Positions 27,805-36,893 are shown, numbered from the stretch's first letter. The stretch is 64,000 bases of DNA from Neobacillus sp. PS3-40 (GCF_030915485.1 NZ_CP133266.1:1798001-1862000); one strand, 5' to 3'. Numbers and translations: made by a program. The notes: generated by a model from the sequence alone, not told the origin.

Positions 27805-28752
27805 CTAACTTGAGTAAGCCTGTTTTTTAAGTAACATTCCTTCCCCATATAGTCCGTGGTCATTAATTGCAGGATGTTCAATTTGAATGGTTGAGTGTTC
27901 GAGACCATATTTATCTTTTAACAGTCGGTTAATGGTCGAAATAGTACTCAAAGGTTGACTATCTTCACGTATGAATACATGTGCAGTTAAGGAATAGTGG
28001 TCTGTTGTAACTGCCCATAGATGCATTTCATGAACATCTACAACACCTTCGACTGTTCTAATATCATGGCGAACCGAATCAAGATCAAATTTTCCTGGTA
28101 CAGATTCCATCAAAATAAGATAGGATTCATGGATAATTTTTGCACCACCAGTAAAAATGATCCCCCCAATTATCATGCTGATTAAAGGATCAAGGATAGA
28201 AAGGCCTGTAAAATAAATTAAAATGGCAGAAATTATAATACCTACAGAGCTTAGTAAGTCCCCTAAAAAGTGCCACAGTGCACTTTTTATATTCAGATTT
28301 TCTTCTTCCTTCAAACTTCGACTTAAAACAAAAGTAAGAATAATATTAACTAACAAGCCAATAGAGGCAATAATCAACATCAATTGTAGGTCAACTTCTC
28401 TCGGATTCATTACTCGTTTTATTCCCTCAATAAATATTCCTAATGCGATAACTGCCAAAGCAAGCCCGTTGATAAACGAAGCTATAATTTCAAAACGGAG
28501 GAAGCCGAACGTGTACTTTTTATTTGGGTTCCGTGTAGCCATATAAATTGCTGTCATACTCATCCCTAAAGCAAGGACATCTGAAATCATGTGAGCAGAA
28601 TCAGATAAGAGAGCAAGAGAATTGGATAACAAGCCACCAACAATCTCCATAACAGTAAAAAACAGAGTAATAATTAATGTAAACCATAATGTTTTCTTTG
28701 ATTTATGTTGTTCCTTAACGTGGTTTAGGTGATGATAATCACATTTATTCAA
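27805..28752 (-). CDS. Cation diffusion facilitator, second CzcD-type exporter
   Basis: 315 residues. Six membrane helices with the metal-site motif LLSDSAHMISDVLALG near residue 48 and HFLGDLLSSVG near 150, and a C-terminal cytoplasmic domain with HEMHLWAVTTDHYSLTAH. The N-terminus is shorter and has only scattered His (CDYHHLNHVKEQH). It starts with TTG after AAGGAGG. Fur-box-like sequences upstream suggest iron-linked control, so iron or manganese export should be considered alongside zinc. Confidence 0.9.
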   Translation of the reverse strand: MNKCDYHHLNHVKEQHKSKKTLWFTLIITLFFTVMEIVGGLLSNSLALLSDSAHMISDVLALGMSMTAIYMATRNPNKKYTFGFLRFEIIASFINGLALAVIALGIFIEGIKRVMNPREVDLQLMLIIASIGLLVNIILTFVLSRSLKEEENLNIKSALWHFLGDLLSSVGIIISAILIYFTGLSILDPLISMIIGGIIFTGGAKIIHESYLILMESVPGKFDLDSVRHDIRTVEGVVDVHEMHLWAVTTDHYSLTAHVFIREDSQPLSTISTINRLLKDKYGLEHSTIQIEHPAINDHGLYGEGMLLKKQAYSS

Positions 28753-28820
28753 TACATTTCCTCCTTACTCATTAAAAACAAATACAATGTGATTATATTG
28801 TAAAAAAGAAGCATCGTCAA

Positions 28821-28928
28821 TTTTAATTGAGAATATTTAATTTTAATTGAGAATGAAAATCATAATTATACCCGTTATAATATAGAATTATCATTGTTTA
28901 AGGTAAAAATAAATAATAATTATTATCA
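28821..28928. promoter_or_regulatory. Fur-family boxes upstream of the second CDF gene
   Basis: TAATAATTATTATCA (28914-28928) matches the Bacillus Fur 7-1-7 box TGATAATNATTATCA at 14 of 15 positions. TGAGAATGAAAATCA (about 28848-28862) is a weaker match. A direct repeat TTTTAATTGAGAAT occurs at 28821 and 28841 (20-bp period). PerR or Zur binding cannot be excluded by eye. The remaining gap to 29124 shows no gene. Confidence 0.55.
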
Positions 28929-29124
28929 TTTAAATTAGTAAAAGAAATAGAATGCTCTTTTAACAGAAGTGAGCATGAAAAAGAAGATGTGTGAAGGTAA
29001 CTACCCCAACCATAAAGTGAACTGTTTCAGAAAATAGAGCACCGTTAACAAGTTTAGCTTATCTTAAAGAGCCTAGTCGTAAGAGGTAATTATTTCATTA
29101 AAGTAGTTCATTCCTCAAATTCAT

Positions 29125-29640
29125 CTACTTAAGTATAGTTTCTCGATTAAAAGGAAATACAATGAAAACTGCTTTTCCTTTAATATTTTTTTCCGAAATA
29201 AACGGATCTTTCCATGAACGACTGTCTAAAGAGTGTTGGCGATAATCTCCTAAAAACAAATATTCCCCATTAGGTACTTTAAACTTTCCAGTTCGATTAT
29301 CTGGATACTTTATATAGGGTTCGTCTATCTTTCGTCCATTGATAAAAACGGAACCATTTTCTTTAATTTCAACCAAATCATTTGGTAACCCAATCACCCT
29401 TTTAACCATTGTTTCTTGAAATTCATTAGAGTGAAAAACTAAAATTTCGCCTCTTTTTATCTTATTAACATTATGAATTCTTGTAGTAATAATTCTGTCA
29501 TTTGGTTTTATGGTGGGGTACATAGAGCCACTAGGAACTAAAATTTCAAAAAAAAGAAACCTATTAATGACAAATGCCATAATTGCTACAGTAACGATGA
29601 AGGGAATCCAATTTTTCAGTGATTTTTTAACTAAATTCAT
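29125..29640 (-). CDS. sipS: Type I signal peptidase
   Basis: 171 residues with one N-terminal membrane helix (about 12-32) and an extracellular catalytic domain. Catalytic serine in LVPSGSMYPTI (about residue 38) and lysine in MVKRVIGLP (about 79), then the conserved GDYRQHSLDSRSWG-like box (GDYRQHSLDSRSW, with K where G is usual). It removes signal peptides from exported proteins. It lies after the DUF6448 gene and may help process that protein or others of the island. The symbol is by family only; Bacilli usually have several sip genes. Confidence 0.9.
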   Translation of the reverse strand: MNLVKKSLKNWIPFIVTVAIMAFVINRFLFFEILVPSGSMYPTIKPNDRIITTRIHNVNKIKRGEILVFHSNEFQETMVKRVIGLPNDLVEIKENGSVFINGRKIDEPYIKYPDNRTGKFKVPNGEYLFLGDYRQHSLDSRSWKDPFISEKNIKGKAVFIVFPFNRETILK

Positions 29641-29666
29641 AGCATTACCCCCTTATTTATAAAATG

Positions 29667-29700
29667 ATTCCCCTCCACTTAATTTAGACGGGAGGGGAAT
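29667..29700. terminator. Hairpin between DUF6448 and signal peptidase genes
   Basis: ATTCCCCTCC / GGAGGGGAAT with a 14-nt loop. The T run after it on the minus strand is weak (CATTTTATAAA), so read-through into the signal peptidase gene is likely. Confidence 0.6.
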
Positions 29701-29708
29701 TGTCGATT

Positions 29709-30491
29709 TTATCTTTTTGAATGCTCTTTATGATATTTAACCGCAAAAATTAAAGTTGTAACAAAAAGGATAGCTGCTAAACTCCATGGTATCAACGGTA
29801 AAGACTCTGCCCCTTTTTGGTTGTCTTTATCATGGGCTTTTTCACTTACATCAGCGCTAGCATGCTGGTCTCCTTGAGCTGCATGGGCATCCGGCATTTT
29901 ATGTTCACTATTACCGGCTTCATGGCCTTCTTCTTCACCTTCAGCAAAATGGAAGAAACTAACGTAAGATTCAATATATTCTCTTCCAGCCTTAACATTA
30001 TTTACATCAAAATTCTTTAAGGAAAGTACTTTATCCAATCGTTTTTGAAGTTCGGGCATTATATCCTTAGGCACAAGCTTTTCTAAAGGTGATAAATTCC
30101 CAACTTCAATACTCTTGTCTGCTGCTGCTATTTTTTCATCAATTGGTGTTCCATGAGGTTTTACACCCGTATATGGTGCGCCCTCACCTGCTCTGTGAAT
30201 TCTTATAAGATTCTCAAATAAATAATTATCAGCGAGCTCCTTGGCTTCAGGACTTAGTGTTCTAACTTTCATTGTGAGATCAAATATCTGAGATATTCCT
30301 TTTTCATCATCTGGTTGGACCCACTTTAAAATATAGCTAGGATTATTTAATTCAATTGCTTTATTGGCGTCTGCAACTACAGGCCCATCCATCGTATCGC
30401 AATGAGCACTAGCCATCGTAGGTACGATTGCAATAATTGCTAACGCCATTAGAAGCGCCCCAATAAATTTTGGCTTTTTAATTTTTATCAC
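29709..30491 (-). CDS. DUF6448 secreted, membrane-anchored protein
   Basis: 260 residues. A signal peptide (about 1-29, ending ASAHC) precedes a domain starting HCDTMDGPVV, the mark of DUF6448, with helical segments to about residue 175. A His/Asp/Glu-rich linker follows (about 176-225) and then a C-terminal membrane helix (about 230-252) with a basic tail. Function unknown. The polar, histidine-rich linker and neighbours (metal exporters) suggest extracytoplasmic metal binding, which is inference. Confidence 0.8.
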   Translation of the reverse strand: MIKIKKPKFIGALLMALAIIAIVPTMASAHCDTMDGPVVADANKAIELNNPSYILKWVQPDDEKGISQIFDLTMKVRTLSPEAKELADNYLFENLIRIHRAGEGAPYTGVKPHGTPIDEKIAAADKSIEVGNLSPLEKLVPKDIMPELQKRLDKVLSLKNFDVNNVKAGREYIESYVSFFHFAEGEEEGHEAGNSEHKMPDAHAAQGDQHASADVSEKAHDKDNQKGAESLPLIPWSLAAILFVTTLIFAVKYHKEHSKR

Positions 30492-30783
30492 ACAAATTTC
30501 CTCCTAATAAGATATTACTCAATTTAAATTTTTTGTTTGATTGAGTATGTTTTTATTTTAGAAAACAAATTTGTACTACATAGGGACTATTTGTGAACTT
30601 TTTTGTTCATCAGCTTTAAATACAGGCTAAATTAACTAATATTGTTGGTTTGAATAGCCAAACTAGTTTTTCATAATTATTTATTTCAACAGTTCTGATG
30701 AGATATACAGATAAACACTCATCATGAAGAGGTTCATTGGTACACATTAATCTTTTCCCTATAATTCACCTCATCCCTCAAAC
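30492..30783. other. Intergenic region between DUF6448 and minJ genes
   Basis: No gene or clear regulatory site seen. Low-complexity AT-rich sequence. It marks the right edge of the accessory block relative to B. subtilis gene order. Confidence 0.4.
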
Positions 30784-30829
30784 TATAAAGAAGAGGCCTT
30801 ACATTAAAATGTAAGGCCTCTTCTTTATA
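30784..30829. terminator. Strong bidirectional terminator downstream of minJ
   Basis: About 20 bp of stem, AGAAGAGGCCTTACATT and its complement around a short A loop, with T run. Lies about 100 bp after the minJ stop. Confidence 0.88.
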
Positions 30830-30932
30830 ATCTAATTTAAATTTAAAGCAATATATAATATTCCGGACAATTATGAAATTCCATTCAGGGAAATTACGAA
30901 CAAATTCCGGTTAATTATGAAAAATCACACCA

Positions 30933-32123
30933 TTAGCCAATTTTCTCGTCATATTTCTTCTCATCCTGAACAAATAAAATTCCAAGTTCATAATGGTCAC
31001 CTTCATACAATGCCCGCTGGACGAATCGAACCTCACCATTTGTGTCGAGCACTTCAAGCTTGCAATGGGCTCGGTTTTTTTGCAGGGCCTCATAGAAGAA
31101 CTTTTCACTTTGAACTACGACTCCATTTACTTTCGTAATCAATTCACCTACCTGCAACGTCATTTTGCTTGCAGGAGAGTCAGGAATAATTCCCAAGATC
31201 ATAAGTCCATGATTTTTTTTTGAAAAATAAAAGGGTAGTGCCTCATCATTCATTCGCTGCAAGAGTGTTAATATTTCACGGCCTATTACAGCTAATGCGA
31301 CAACGCCGATGGATACAAGTGGGAACCAGAAACCTGCGACAGAAAGCATCGTAATAAAAATCCCCCATGCAATGACTCGTTTTCCAAGTGTTTGAACACT
31401 CTCTTTTGGGAGCATCCCCTGGATTTGCTGCTGAAAGCCAATCGCAAAAGGAACAAGGATCAGGCTATATTTTTCCACTCCTAAATGGAAAACTGGCCAC
31501 CAATCTAACGGAAGATTCAAAGCATTTCCTGGTATCAGCAAAAATACAGGTACCATCCATAGACGCTTAACCCCGTGCACACCAACAAATTGGCCACGTT
31601 TACTTTTGGCCATTTTAGGTGAAGTTCCGAAACTACCATTTTTATAAATAAGAAAGCCCTCTACGATTAAAAGAAGCCCTAATAAAATAGCTATTGAAGG
31701 ATATACTTTTTCATTGATAGAATGGAAGGCATTTGAAAAAAATGGTATTGGCCAATTCTTTCCGGAAGCAAGAATGATCGTAAAAAATGCTGCCCCAACT
31801 GTGTAAGCTGGCGCCATTAGCCTTACCTTTGTGGTTAAACTCCATAACAAAGTAAACGAGGCAATCAACAGGATCGTTGCAAATGGGACTGTTATCCCTG
31901 CTGCCAAAACAAATATCGATAGAACGAGGCCAGCAACAATTCCGAGTGGAAACAGCTGTCTAAGCTCGAAATAGGCATCATGCGCCCTAATATGGAAATC
32001 CTTACGCTCTCTTTTAACCCGCATAACCCCTAAAATACCGGCAAGGAAAAAAAGGTAATATCCGATTGGATGGAGAAATATTCTGCCTATCCCCTTTAGC
32101 AACTCTAAAAGCCATATTTGCAC
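30933..32123 (-). CDS. minJ: Cell division topological determinant MinJ (PDZ protein)
   Basis: About 396 residues. Six to eight membrane helices, then a C-terminal PDZ domain (about 300-375) with LMILGIIPDSPASKMTLQVGELITKVNG in order. MinJ bridges DivIVA and MinD at poles and septa in Bacillus. The context fits: B. subtilis minJ lies near ctpB, ftsEX, cccB, prfB and secA. Both GTG at 32123 and TTG at 32126 are possible starts; AGGTGG upstream favours GTG. Confidence 0.88.
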   Translation of the reverse strand: MQIWLLELLKGIGRIFLHPIGYYLFFLAGILGVMRVKRERKDFHIRAHDAYFELRQLFPLGIVAGLVLSIFVLAAGITVPFATILLIASFTLLWSLTTKVRLMAPAYTVGAAFFTIILASGKNWPIPFFSNAFHSINEKVYPSIAILLGLLLIVEGFLIYKNGSFGTSPKMAKSKRGQFVGVHGVKRLWMVPVFLLIPGNALNLPLDWWPVFHLGVEKYSLILVPFAIGFQQQIQGMLPKESVQTLGKRVIAWGIFITMLSVAGFWFPLVSIGVVALAVIGREILTLLQRMNDEALPFYFSKKNHGLMILGIIPDSPASKMTLQVGELITKVNGVVVQSEKFFYEALQKNRAHCKLEVLDTNGEVRFVQRALYEGDHYELGILFVQDEKKYDEKIG

Positions 32124-32226
32124 CAAACCCTGCCACCTGCCTCTAATAAAAATTCTAGTAATCTTCTTAAAGATTATTTTACCAAAAAGAGCCTATAAAA
32201 CCTATTGCTAGTTTTTTGAAAATGGA

Positions 32227-32416
32227 AATATCATGAGGGGATTGTGGTAGTTGCAGGGTTTGTGGGTTTTTTCTGAGGTCATCGTGGGATTATTTGAGGA
32301 GTTGTGGGGTTTTATTCGAACATTTACTGGTTTTAGACGTAGCCTTGGGCTTTTTATACGAACTACAGCCTCCTTTATACGAATCCCACCCTCTTTTATT
32401 CGAACTGAACCATTTG
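32227..32416. repeat. Exact 21-bp period degenerate repeat array (TTTATNCGAA type)
   Basis: Copies of a core like TTTATWCGAAC start at 32290, 32311, 32332, 32353, 32374 and 32395, each exactly 21 bp apart; weaker copies at 32269, 32248 and 32227 extend the phase. Linkers of about 11 bp vary. Because 21 is a multiple of three, every frame reads a 7-residue repeat, but no ribosome site or start supports translation. Confidence 0.7.
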
Positions 32417-32508
32417 TAAAAGATGTACCCGTATTTCCTGGTGATACCTGCTGTTTCCCCAAGTCTCCCCACCAAAATTACTCATTGACCCGCGTAAGCA
32501 GGGTCTCT

Positions 32509-32560
32509 ATTTGCGAAAAGACTTAGTTCATTTGCGATAAAGCGGAGTTCATTTGCGAAA
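32509..32560. repeat. Three-copy 21-bp repeat (TTCATTTGCGAAA type)
   Basis: ATTTGCGAAA, ATTTGCGATA and ATTTGCGAAA start at 32509, 32530 and 32551, exactly 21 bp apart, in the same intergenic region as the larger array but not in phase with it. The remainder of the minJ-ctpB gap (32561-32736) has no gene. Confidence 0.65.
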
Positions 32561-32736
32561 CAAACATTTAGAGAGGATTAAGGACCATTTTTCATAACCT
32601 CTATATTCTTTTGCAAAGTTGATCAAGTTATCTTTTTAATACCCCTTACACGCTTATTAAAATCTGGACTTGCACCTACACCGTTTGGCGTACGGTTTAC
32701 TGTACAAATTTTATTGATAAATAACCGTAAACTCCT

Positions 32737-32782
32737 GAAAAAAAGTGACCAGCAAATCAACGTACAATTTGATAGTCACTTT
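32737..32782 (-). terminator. Terminator of ctpB
   Basis: On the minus strand AAAGTGAC pairs with GTCACTTT, with an inner CAAAT/ATTTG stem and T run. About 47 nt after the stop. Confidence 0.75.
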
Positions 32783-32828
32783 CCATTCATTTTAAAAGTT
32801 GCAAATTTCCAGGAGAGTTCCCCTACTT

Positions 32829-34295
32829 TTACCTCGCCACCAAACTTAATGCCGCCTGTAGCTGCAGGTCATTTTTCTTTTTCTTCATTTCTTTGACAGC
32901 TGCTTCTTCCAGCTTCCCTGCTGTTTTGGAGTCGATTTTCCCAGAGGGCTCTAAATCATTTTGTTGTTGGAATCCTTTAACAGCTTGGGTTGTTTCTTCG
33001 CTGAAATATCCATCTGTTCGACCTGGAACAAAACCTAATCCTTTTAAAATTTCTTGGGCATTTTTTACCTGCTCATTGTTCATATCTTGTTCAAGTGGTA
33101 CATCTACTTGGATTGGATGTGTCTGGAAAATTATTGGTTGTTTAATCGCAAGATCCGGCTTAATCCCCTTTTTATGAATCCAATTCCCATCTGGTGTCAG
33201 CCATTTAAACAGCGTTAACTTGATATTGCTGCCATCTCCCATTGATATTGCCTGTTGGACAGTACCCTTTCCAAACGAAGTTTCACCAACAAGAGGATAA
33301 TCTGCGGCTTCTTGCAACGAACCCGCCAAAATTTCCGATGCAGATGCACTTCCTTTATCGATTAAGACAGCTACTGAATAATCCTTTTTCTCGGTTAAAT
33401 TGGAGAAGTAACGATCCTTTTCCCCGTTTCGATTTTCAATCTGGACAATTGGCTTATCCTTTGTAACGAACTCTTTCAGGATTTCTTCAACCGTCGACAA
33501 AAGCCCACCTGGATTCCCGCGGACATCAATGACAAGCCCCTTAATATGATCTGCTTCTAATGATTTAAGTTGCTTTTTAAAATCAGCTGCGGTATCTTCC
33601 GAGAACGATGTTAATTCAATATAACCAATCTTTTTGCCATTTTGCTTTTTCACAGAAGAATGAACGGTTTCAAGTGGAATTTCATCACGTTTAACAGCAA
33701 TCGTTAGCGGTTCTTTTACACTTTTTCGTTGGATATCAAGTTTGACAGTCGTTCCCCTTTTTCCACGAATCTTTAGGGTAGCTTTGGTTAGATCTAGTCC
33801 CTCAACACTTTCCCCATTCACTTTTAAAATTTGATCATTAGGCTTTAGACCCGCTTTCTCGGCTGGTGAATTTTTAAACGGAGAAACGATCACAATTTTC
33901 CCGTCCACCATGCCTACTTCAGCACCAATTCCTTCAAAGGAAGATTCCAACGTTTGCGTAAATTGCTTGGCCGTTTCTTTATCCATATAGACAGAATACG
34001 GATCCTTCAATACGGTAAGCATCCCCTGGATAGCACCTTCTGTAAGCTTATCCCTGTCCACTTTCTCAACATATCTACTTAGAATTAGGTCATAAGCTTG
34101 GCTCACCTTTTCAAGGTTTACTGAATCAGTTTGGGCCGAGTTTAACGCTTTATCCTTCTGTTTTACAATTGTTTTTTCTGGGGCAGAATTTCCTACTGAT
34201 TTCCCTATCCATTGCATGCTTGCATATGTTCCCCCTGCCCCTGTTAGCAGTGAGCCTGTCATCAGCAAGGCAATCCACTTTCGATTCATCGCCAT
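32829..34295 (-). CDS. ctpB: C-terminal processing serine protease CtpB
   Basis: 488 residues. Signal/anchor helix (about 8-26), PDZ domain (about 110-190, FEGIGAEVGMVDGKIVIVSPFKNSPAEKAGL in pieces), S41 protease core with catalytic serine in KGSASASEILAG and lysine in SFGKGTVQ, and a C-terminal peptidoglycan-binding domain (about 405-465, AQEILKGLGFVPGRTDGYF). CtpB acts outside the membrane; in B. subtilis it helps trigger sigma-K processing in sporulation. The position beside minJ and ftsEX matches B. subtilis. Confidence 0.93.
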   Translation of the reverse strand: MAMNRKWIALLMTGSLLTGAGGTYASMQWIGKSVGNSAPEKTIVKQKDKALNSAQTDSVNLEKVSQAYDLILSRYVEKVDRDKLTEGAIQGMLTVLKDPYSVYMDKETAKQFTQTLESSFEGIGAEVGMVDGKIVIVSPFKNSPAEKAGLKPNDQILKVNGESVEGLDLTKATLKIRGKRGTTVKLDIQRKSVKEPLTIAVKRDEIPLETVHSSVKKQNGKKIGYIELTSFSEDTAADFKKQLKSLEADHIKGLVIDVRGNPGGLLSTVEEILKEFVTKDKPIVQIENRNGEKDRYFSNLTEKKDYSVAVLIDKGSASASEILAGSLQEAADYPLVGETSFGKGTVQQAISMGDGSNIKLTLFKWLTPDGNWIHKKGIKPDLAIKQPIIFQTHPIQVDVPLEQDMNNEQVKNAQEILKGLGFVPGRTDGYFSEETTQAVKGFQQQNDLEPSGKIDSKTAGKLEEAAVKEMKKKKNDLQLQAALSLVAR

Positions 34296-34584
34296 ATCCT
34301 CCTCAAGTTCATCATTTATTAGTTTGATCCAGCATGACCGTCCCCTTTTTTAAAAGTCATTATTGGGCAGTAAATCCGCAATAATAAAGAGCTCACTTTC
34401 CAACTGTGACCCCCGATTAGTAACATATATGTTCAAAATGGACGAGTTATGAGTATTAAAATAACGGAATGAGGCAATCAGGAAAGGAATTTACCGAGTA
34501 AGAGCATGTTTAAGGAGGATTTATTTTTAAAAAGAAGGATTTGTTAATTAATATTGTTGATAAAAACGAATGAGCCAAAAAGAA
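34296..34584. other. Intergenic region upstream of ctpB
   Basis: No gene. AT-rich; the ctpB promoter should be here. No repeat or clear operator seen. Confidence 0.4.
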
Positions 34585-34616
34585 AAACGGAAGAGGCAAT
34601 TACCTCTTCCGTTTAC
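34585..34616 (-). terminator. Terminator of the M23 hydrolase gene
   Basis: AACGGAAGAGG / CCTCTTCCGTT around a 5-8 nt loop, followed on the minus strand by a T-rich stretch, directly after the stop codon. Confidence 0.88.
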
Positions 34617-34621
34617 GTATT

Positions 34622-35902
34622 TTAAAGTGGCACAATTCCAACTGGATTGATTGCGAAGCGTTTATCCTGCGTCCATGGACCTCTATGAAGTTCAAAATGC
34701 AAGTGTTGTCCAGTGGATTCACCCGTACTACCCATGATTCCAATTTGCTGGCCTTTTGAAACAGTTGCCCCTGAACCAACTAAACGTGTTTCCATATGTG
34801 CATAAACTGTCGTATAGATCTGACCGTCAATAGATGAGGCAAGGAAAATACAGTTTCCATAGCTGCTAGAATAATAGGAACGGATAACGACACCATCTGC
34901 CGCTGCTACAATCGGTACATTTGAGCCATGGCTAGCAATATCGACTCCATAGTGGAACTCACCCCAACGTCCGCCAAAGCCTGAGCTAATATAGCCGGCT
35001 GCAGGTCGTGTAAAGTTTCCACTTGAAACATCGGGCGCCTGATCTGCTGACCCGCCATTTCCACCACCATGTGCAGCATGAGCTGCTGCCTCTGCAGCAC
35101 GCTGTCTTGCCAGTTCTGCCTGGTGTGCTTGTTCCAATTTTATTGCTTTTTGAATGGCTGCTTCTTGGTCTGCTAGAATTTTTTCTTCTTCTTGCAAACT
35201 CATTTTATCTTCTTGGACTTTCTTTTCTTGCGCTTGTAATGTTCCGAGCAATTGATCTTTTTCAGCCTTTTGAAAATTCAATTTCTGCTTCATTTTCACT
35301 AAGTCGTTTAGCATGCCCTGTAGGCTCACTAATTCCTTTTGAACCAAAGCTTGTTTTGTTTCAAGTTCAAGCTTATCCGCTTCTGCTTGTTTTAAAATAT
35401 CCTGGTCGGCTTCCATAATGGTTGCAACTGCATTGGCGCGGTCAATGAAATCACTAAAGCTAGAAGATCCCATCAAAACATCTATGTAGTTAACCATGCC
35501 CCCATTTTCCTGGTAGTTTCGGACACGGTCCTTCAATAACTCGTTTCTTTTAGTGATCCGTTCTTGGATCACTTTGACTTCCGCCTGAAGCTTTGTAATT
35601 TGCATTTTTGTTTCACTAACTTTAACTTCTTTTTCACGAATTTTTGAATTGGTATCACCGATTGAAAGGTCGATTCGTTTCATTTCCTGCTTTACATCTA
35701 CCTGCTTGCCTTGTATCTGAGTAATCTTTTTATCTGCCTCATTAATAGTAGAATTCAGTCCTGAGCGCTGGCTATGTATTTTATTTTGTTCATGTTTTAG
35801 GCTAGAGACGGATGCAGCTTCTGATTTGACAGCAAAGCCGCCAAATAAACTCCCCATTCCTACCGCTGCCGCAACGGTAAGGGTTATGAATGACTTTTTC
35901 AA
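34622..35902 (-). CDS. EnvC/PcsB-like coiled-coil M23 murein hydrolase
   Basis: About 426 residues. Signal peptide (about 1-29, ending SEAAS), a long coiled coil (about 35-270, rich in K/E/Q), an Ala/His/Gly-rich linker, and a LytM/M23 domain (about 300-425) with metal ligands in FHYGVDIASHG and QHLHFELHRG. Such proteins cleave or activate cleavage of peptidoglycan under FtsEX control, and ftsX-ftsE lie directly upstream. A TTG at 35902 with AAAGGAG before it gives a classical signal peptide; the frame's GTG at 35923 overlaps the ribosome site. Confidence 0.88.
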   Translation of the reverse strand: MKKSFITLTVAAAVGMGSLFGGFAVKSEAASVSSLKHEQNKIHSQRSGLNSTINEADKKITQIQGKQVDVKQEMKRIDLSIGDTNSKIREKEVKVSETKMQITKLQAEVKVIQERITKRNELLKDRVRNYQENGGMVNYIDVLMGSSSFSDFIDRANAVATIMEADQDILKQAEADKLELETKQALVQKELVSLQGMLNDLVKMKQKLNFQKAEKDQLLGTLQAQEKKVQEDKMSLQEEEKILADQEAAIQKAIKLEQAHQAELARQRAAEAAAHAAHGGGNGGSADQAPDVSSGNFTRPAAGYISSGFGGRWGEFHYGVDIASHGSNVPIVAAADGVVIRSYYSSSYGNCIFLASSIDGQIYTTVYAHMETRLVGSGATVSKGQQIGIMGSTGESTGQHLHFELHRGPWTQDKRFAINPVGIVPL

Positions 35903-35999
35903 ATTTCGATTTCTCCTTTCCACTTTATCTATCTATGTACAGGTAAATCGTTATTCAATAGCTAGAAGGGCTTATAAAAATAAGCCCTCCACAATTACT

Positions 36000-36893
36000 T
36001 TAATTCCTCAAGAATTTTCTTACGGACATGACACTTCCCCAAACCCCGATCAAGGCTCCCATTAAAATAAGAGTGCCTGATACCTGATACATAAATGGTT
36101 CAAACGGAAGTATTTGGATAAAATTGCCTTTTAATCTTGGTGCAATATAATCATAGGCATTACTGTAGGCAATTGAGATAAGGATGATAGGTAAAATAGA
36201 CCCGATAATACCCAGCCATAAGCCTTCCAAAAAGAATGGCCAGCGGATAAAGGAGTTCGTCGCCCCTACTAATCTCATAATCTGGATTTCTCTTCTTCTT
36301 GCTATAATGGTAATTTTAATCGTATTGGAAATCAGGAAGATAGCCGTAAATAAGAGGCCAATAATTAAGACAATACCTACATTTCGGCTTGCTTTAATGA
36401 ACTTGAACAACTTTTCAACCTGACCCTGTCCATATTTAACCTTCGAAGCATAATTCATTTTTTCTATTTTCTTAGCTGCTTTCATCGTATCTGTTGGATT
36501 TTTCGTCTTTACAACAAATACATCGTTTAACGGATTGTCCTGTTCAAAAAGCTTAAAAGCTTTTCCTTCTTCACCAAGGCTAGTAATTAGGTTTTTCAAT
36601 TCTGATTGTTTAGAAGAATACTTGACACTTTTTACTTCCGAGAGAGTTTCTATCTGTTTCTTTAAACTTTCCTGGTCATGTTTATTTGCAGCAACATCGA
36701 TATGGACTCGGATTTCTACGTCCTGCTCAATGGTTTGTGCCACCTTATTAAGATTCATCATAATAACGAAAAAGACACCGACTAATATTAACGTAACCGT
36801 TACAGCACTCACAGAAGCAAATGTCATCCATCCATTTCTGCCAATGCTCTTAAGGCTTTCGCGGGCGTGACGGCCAATTGTTCTAACCTTCAT
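36000..36893 (-). CDS. ftsX: FtsX, membrane subunit of the FtsEX complex
   Basis: 297 residues from the ATG at 36893. One helix near residues 23-45, a large extracellular domain (about 50-165), and three further helices (about 172-195, 222-245, 268-290), the FtsX plan. FtsEX couples ATP use to cell-wall hydrolases outside the membrane; in B. subtilis it controls CwlO, here possibly the M23 protein downstream. GAGGTG 9 nt before the ATG; it overlaps ftsE by 11 nt, so the frame extension to 36947 is not used. Confidence 0.93.
   Translation of the reverse strand: MKVRTIGRHARESLKSIGRNGWMTFASVSAVTVTLILVGVFFVIMMNLNKVAQTIEQDVEIRVHIDVAANKHDQESLKKQIETLSEVKSVKYSSKQSELKNLITSLGEEGKAFKLFEQDNPLNDVFVVKTKNPTDTMKAAKKIEKMNYASKVKYGQGQVEKLFKFIKASRNVGIVLIIGLLFTAIFLISNTIKITIIARRREIQIMRLVGATNSFIRWPFFLEGLWLGIIGSILPIILISIAYSNAYDYIAPRLKGNFIQILPFEPFMYQVSGTLILMGALIGVWGSVMSVRKFLRN

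Noticed and set aside
32208-32526. Repeat-containing open frames on both strands with 7-residue periodicity
   Set aside because: The 21-bp DNA repeat keeps all frames open; no ribosome site, and neither strand resembles a protein.
32227-32560. CRISPR array
   Set aside because: Period of 21 bp with degenerate 9-11 bp cores is too short, and there are no cas genes.
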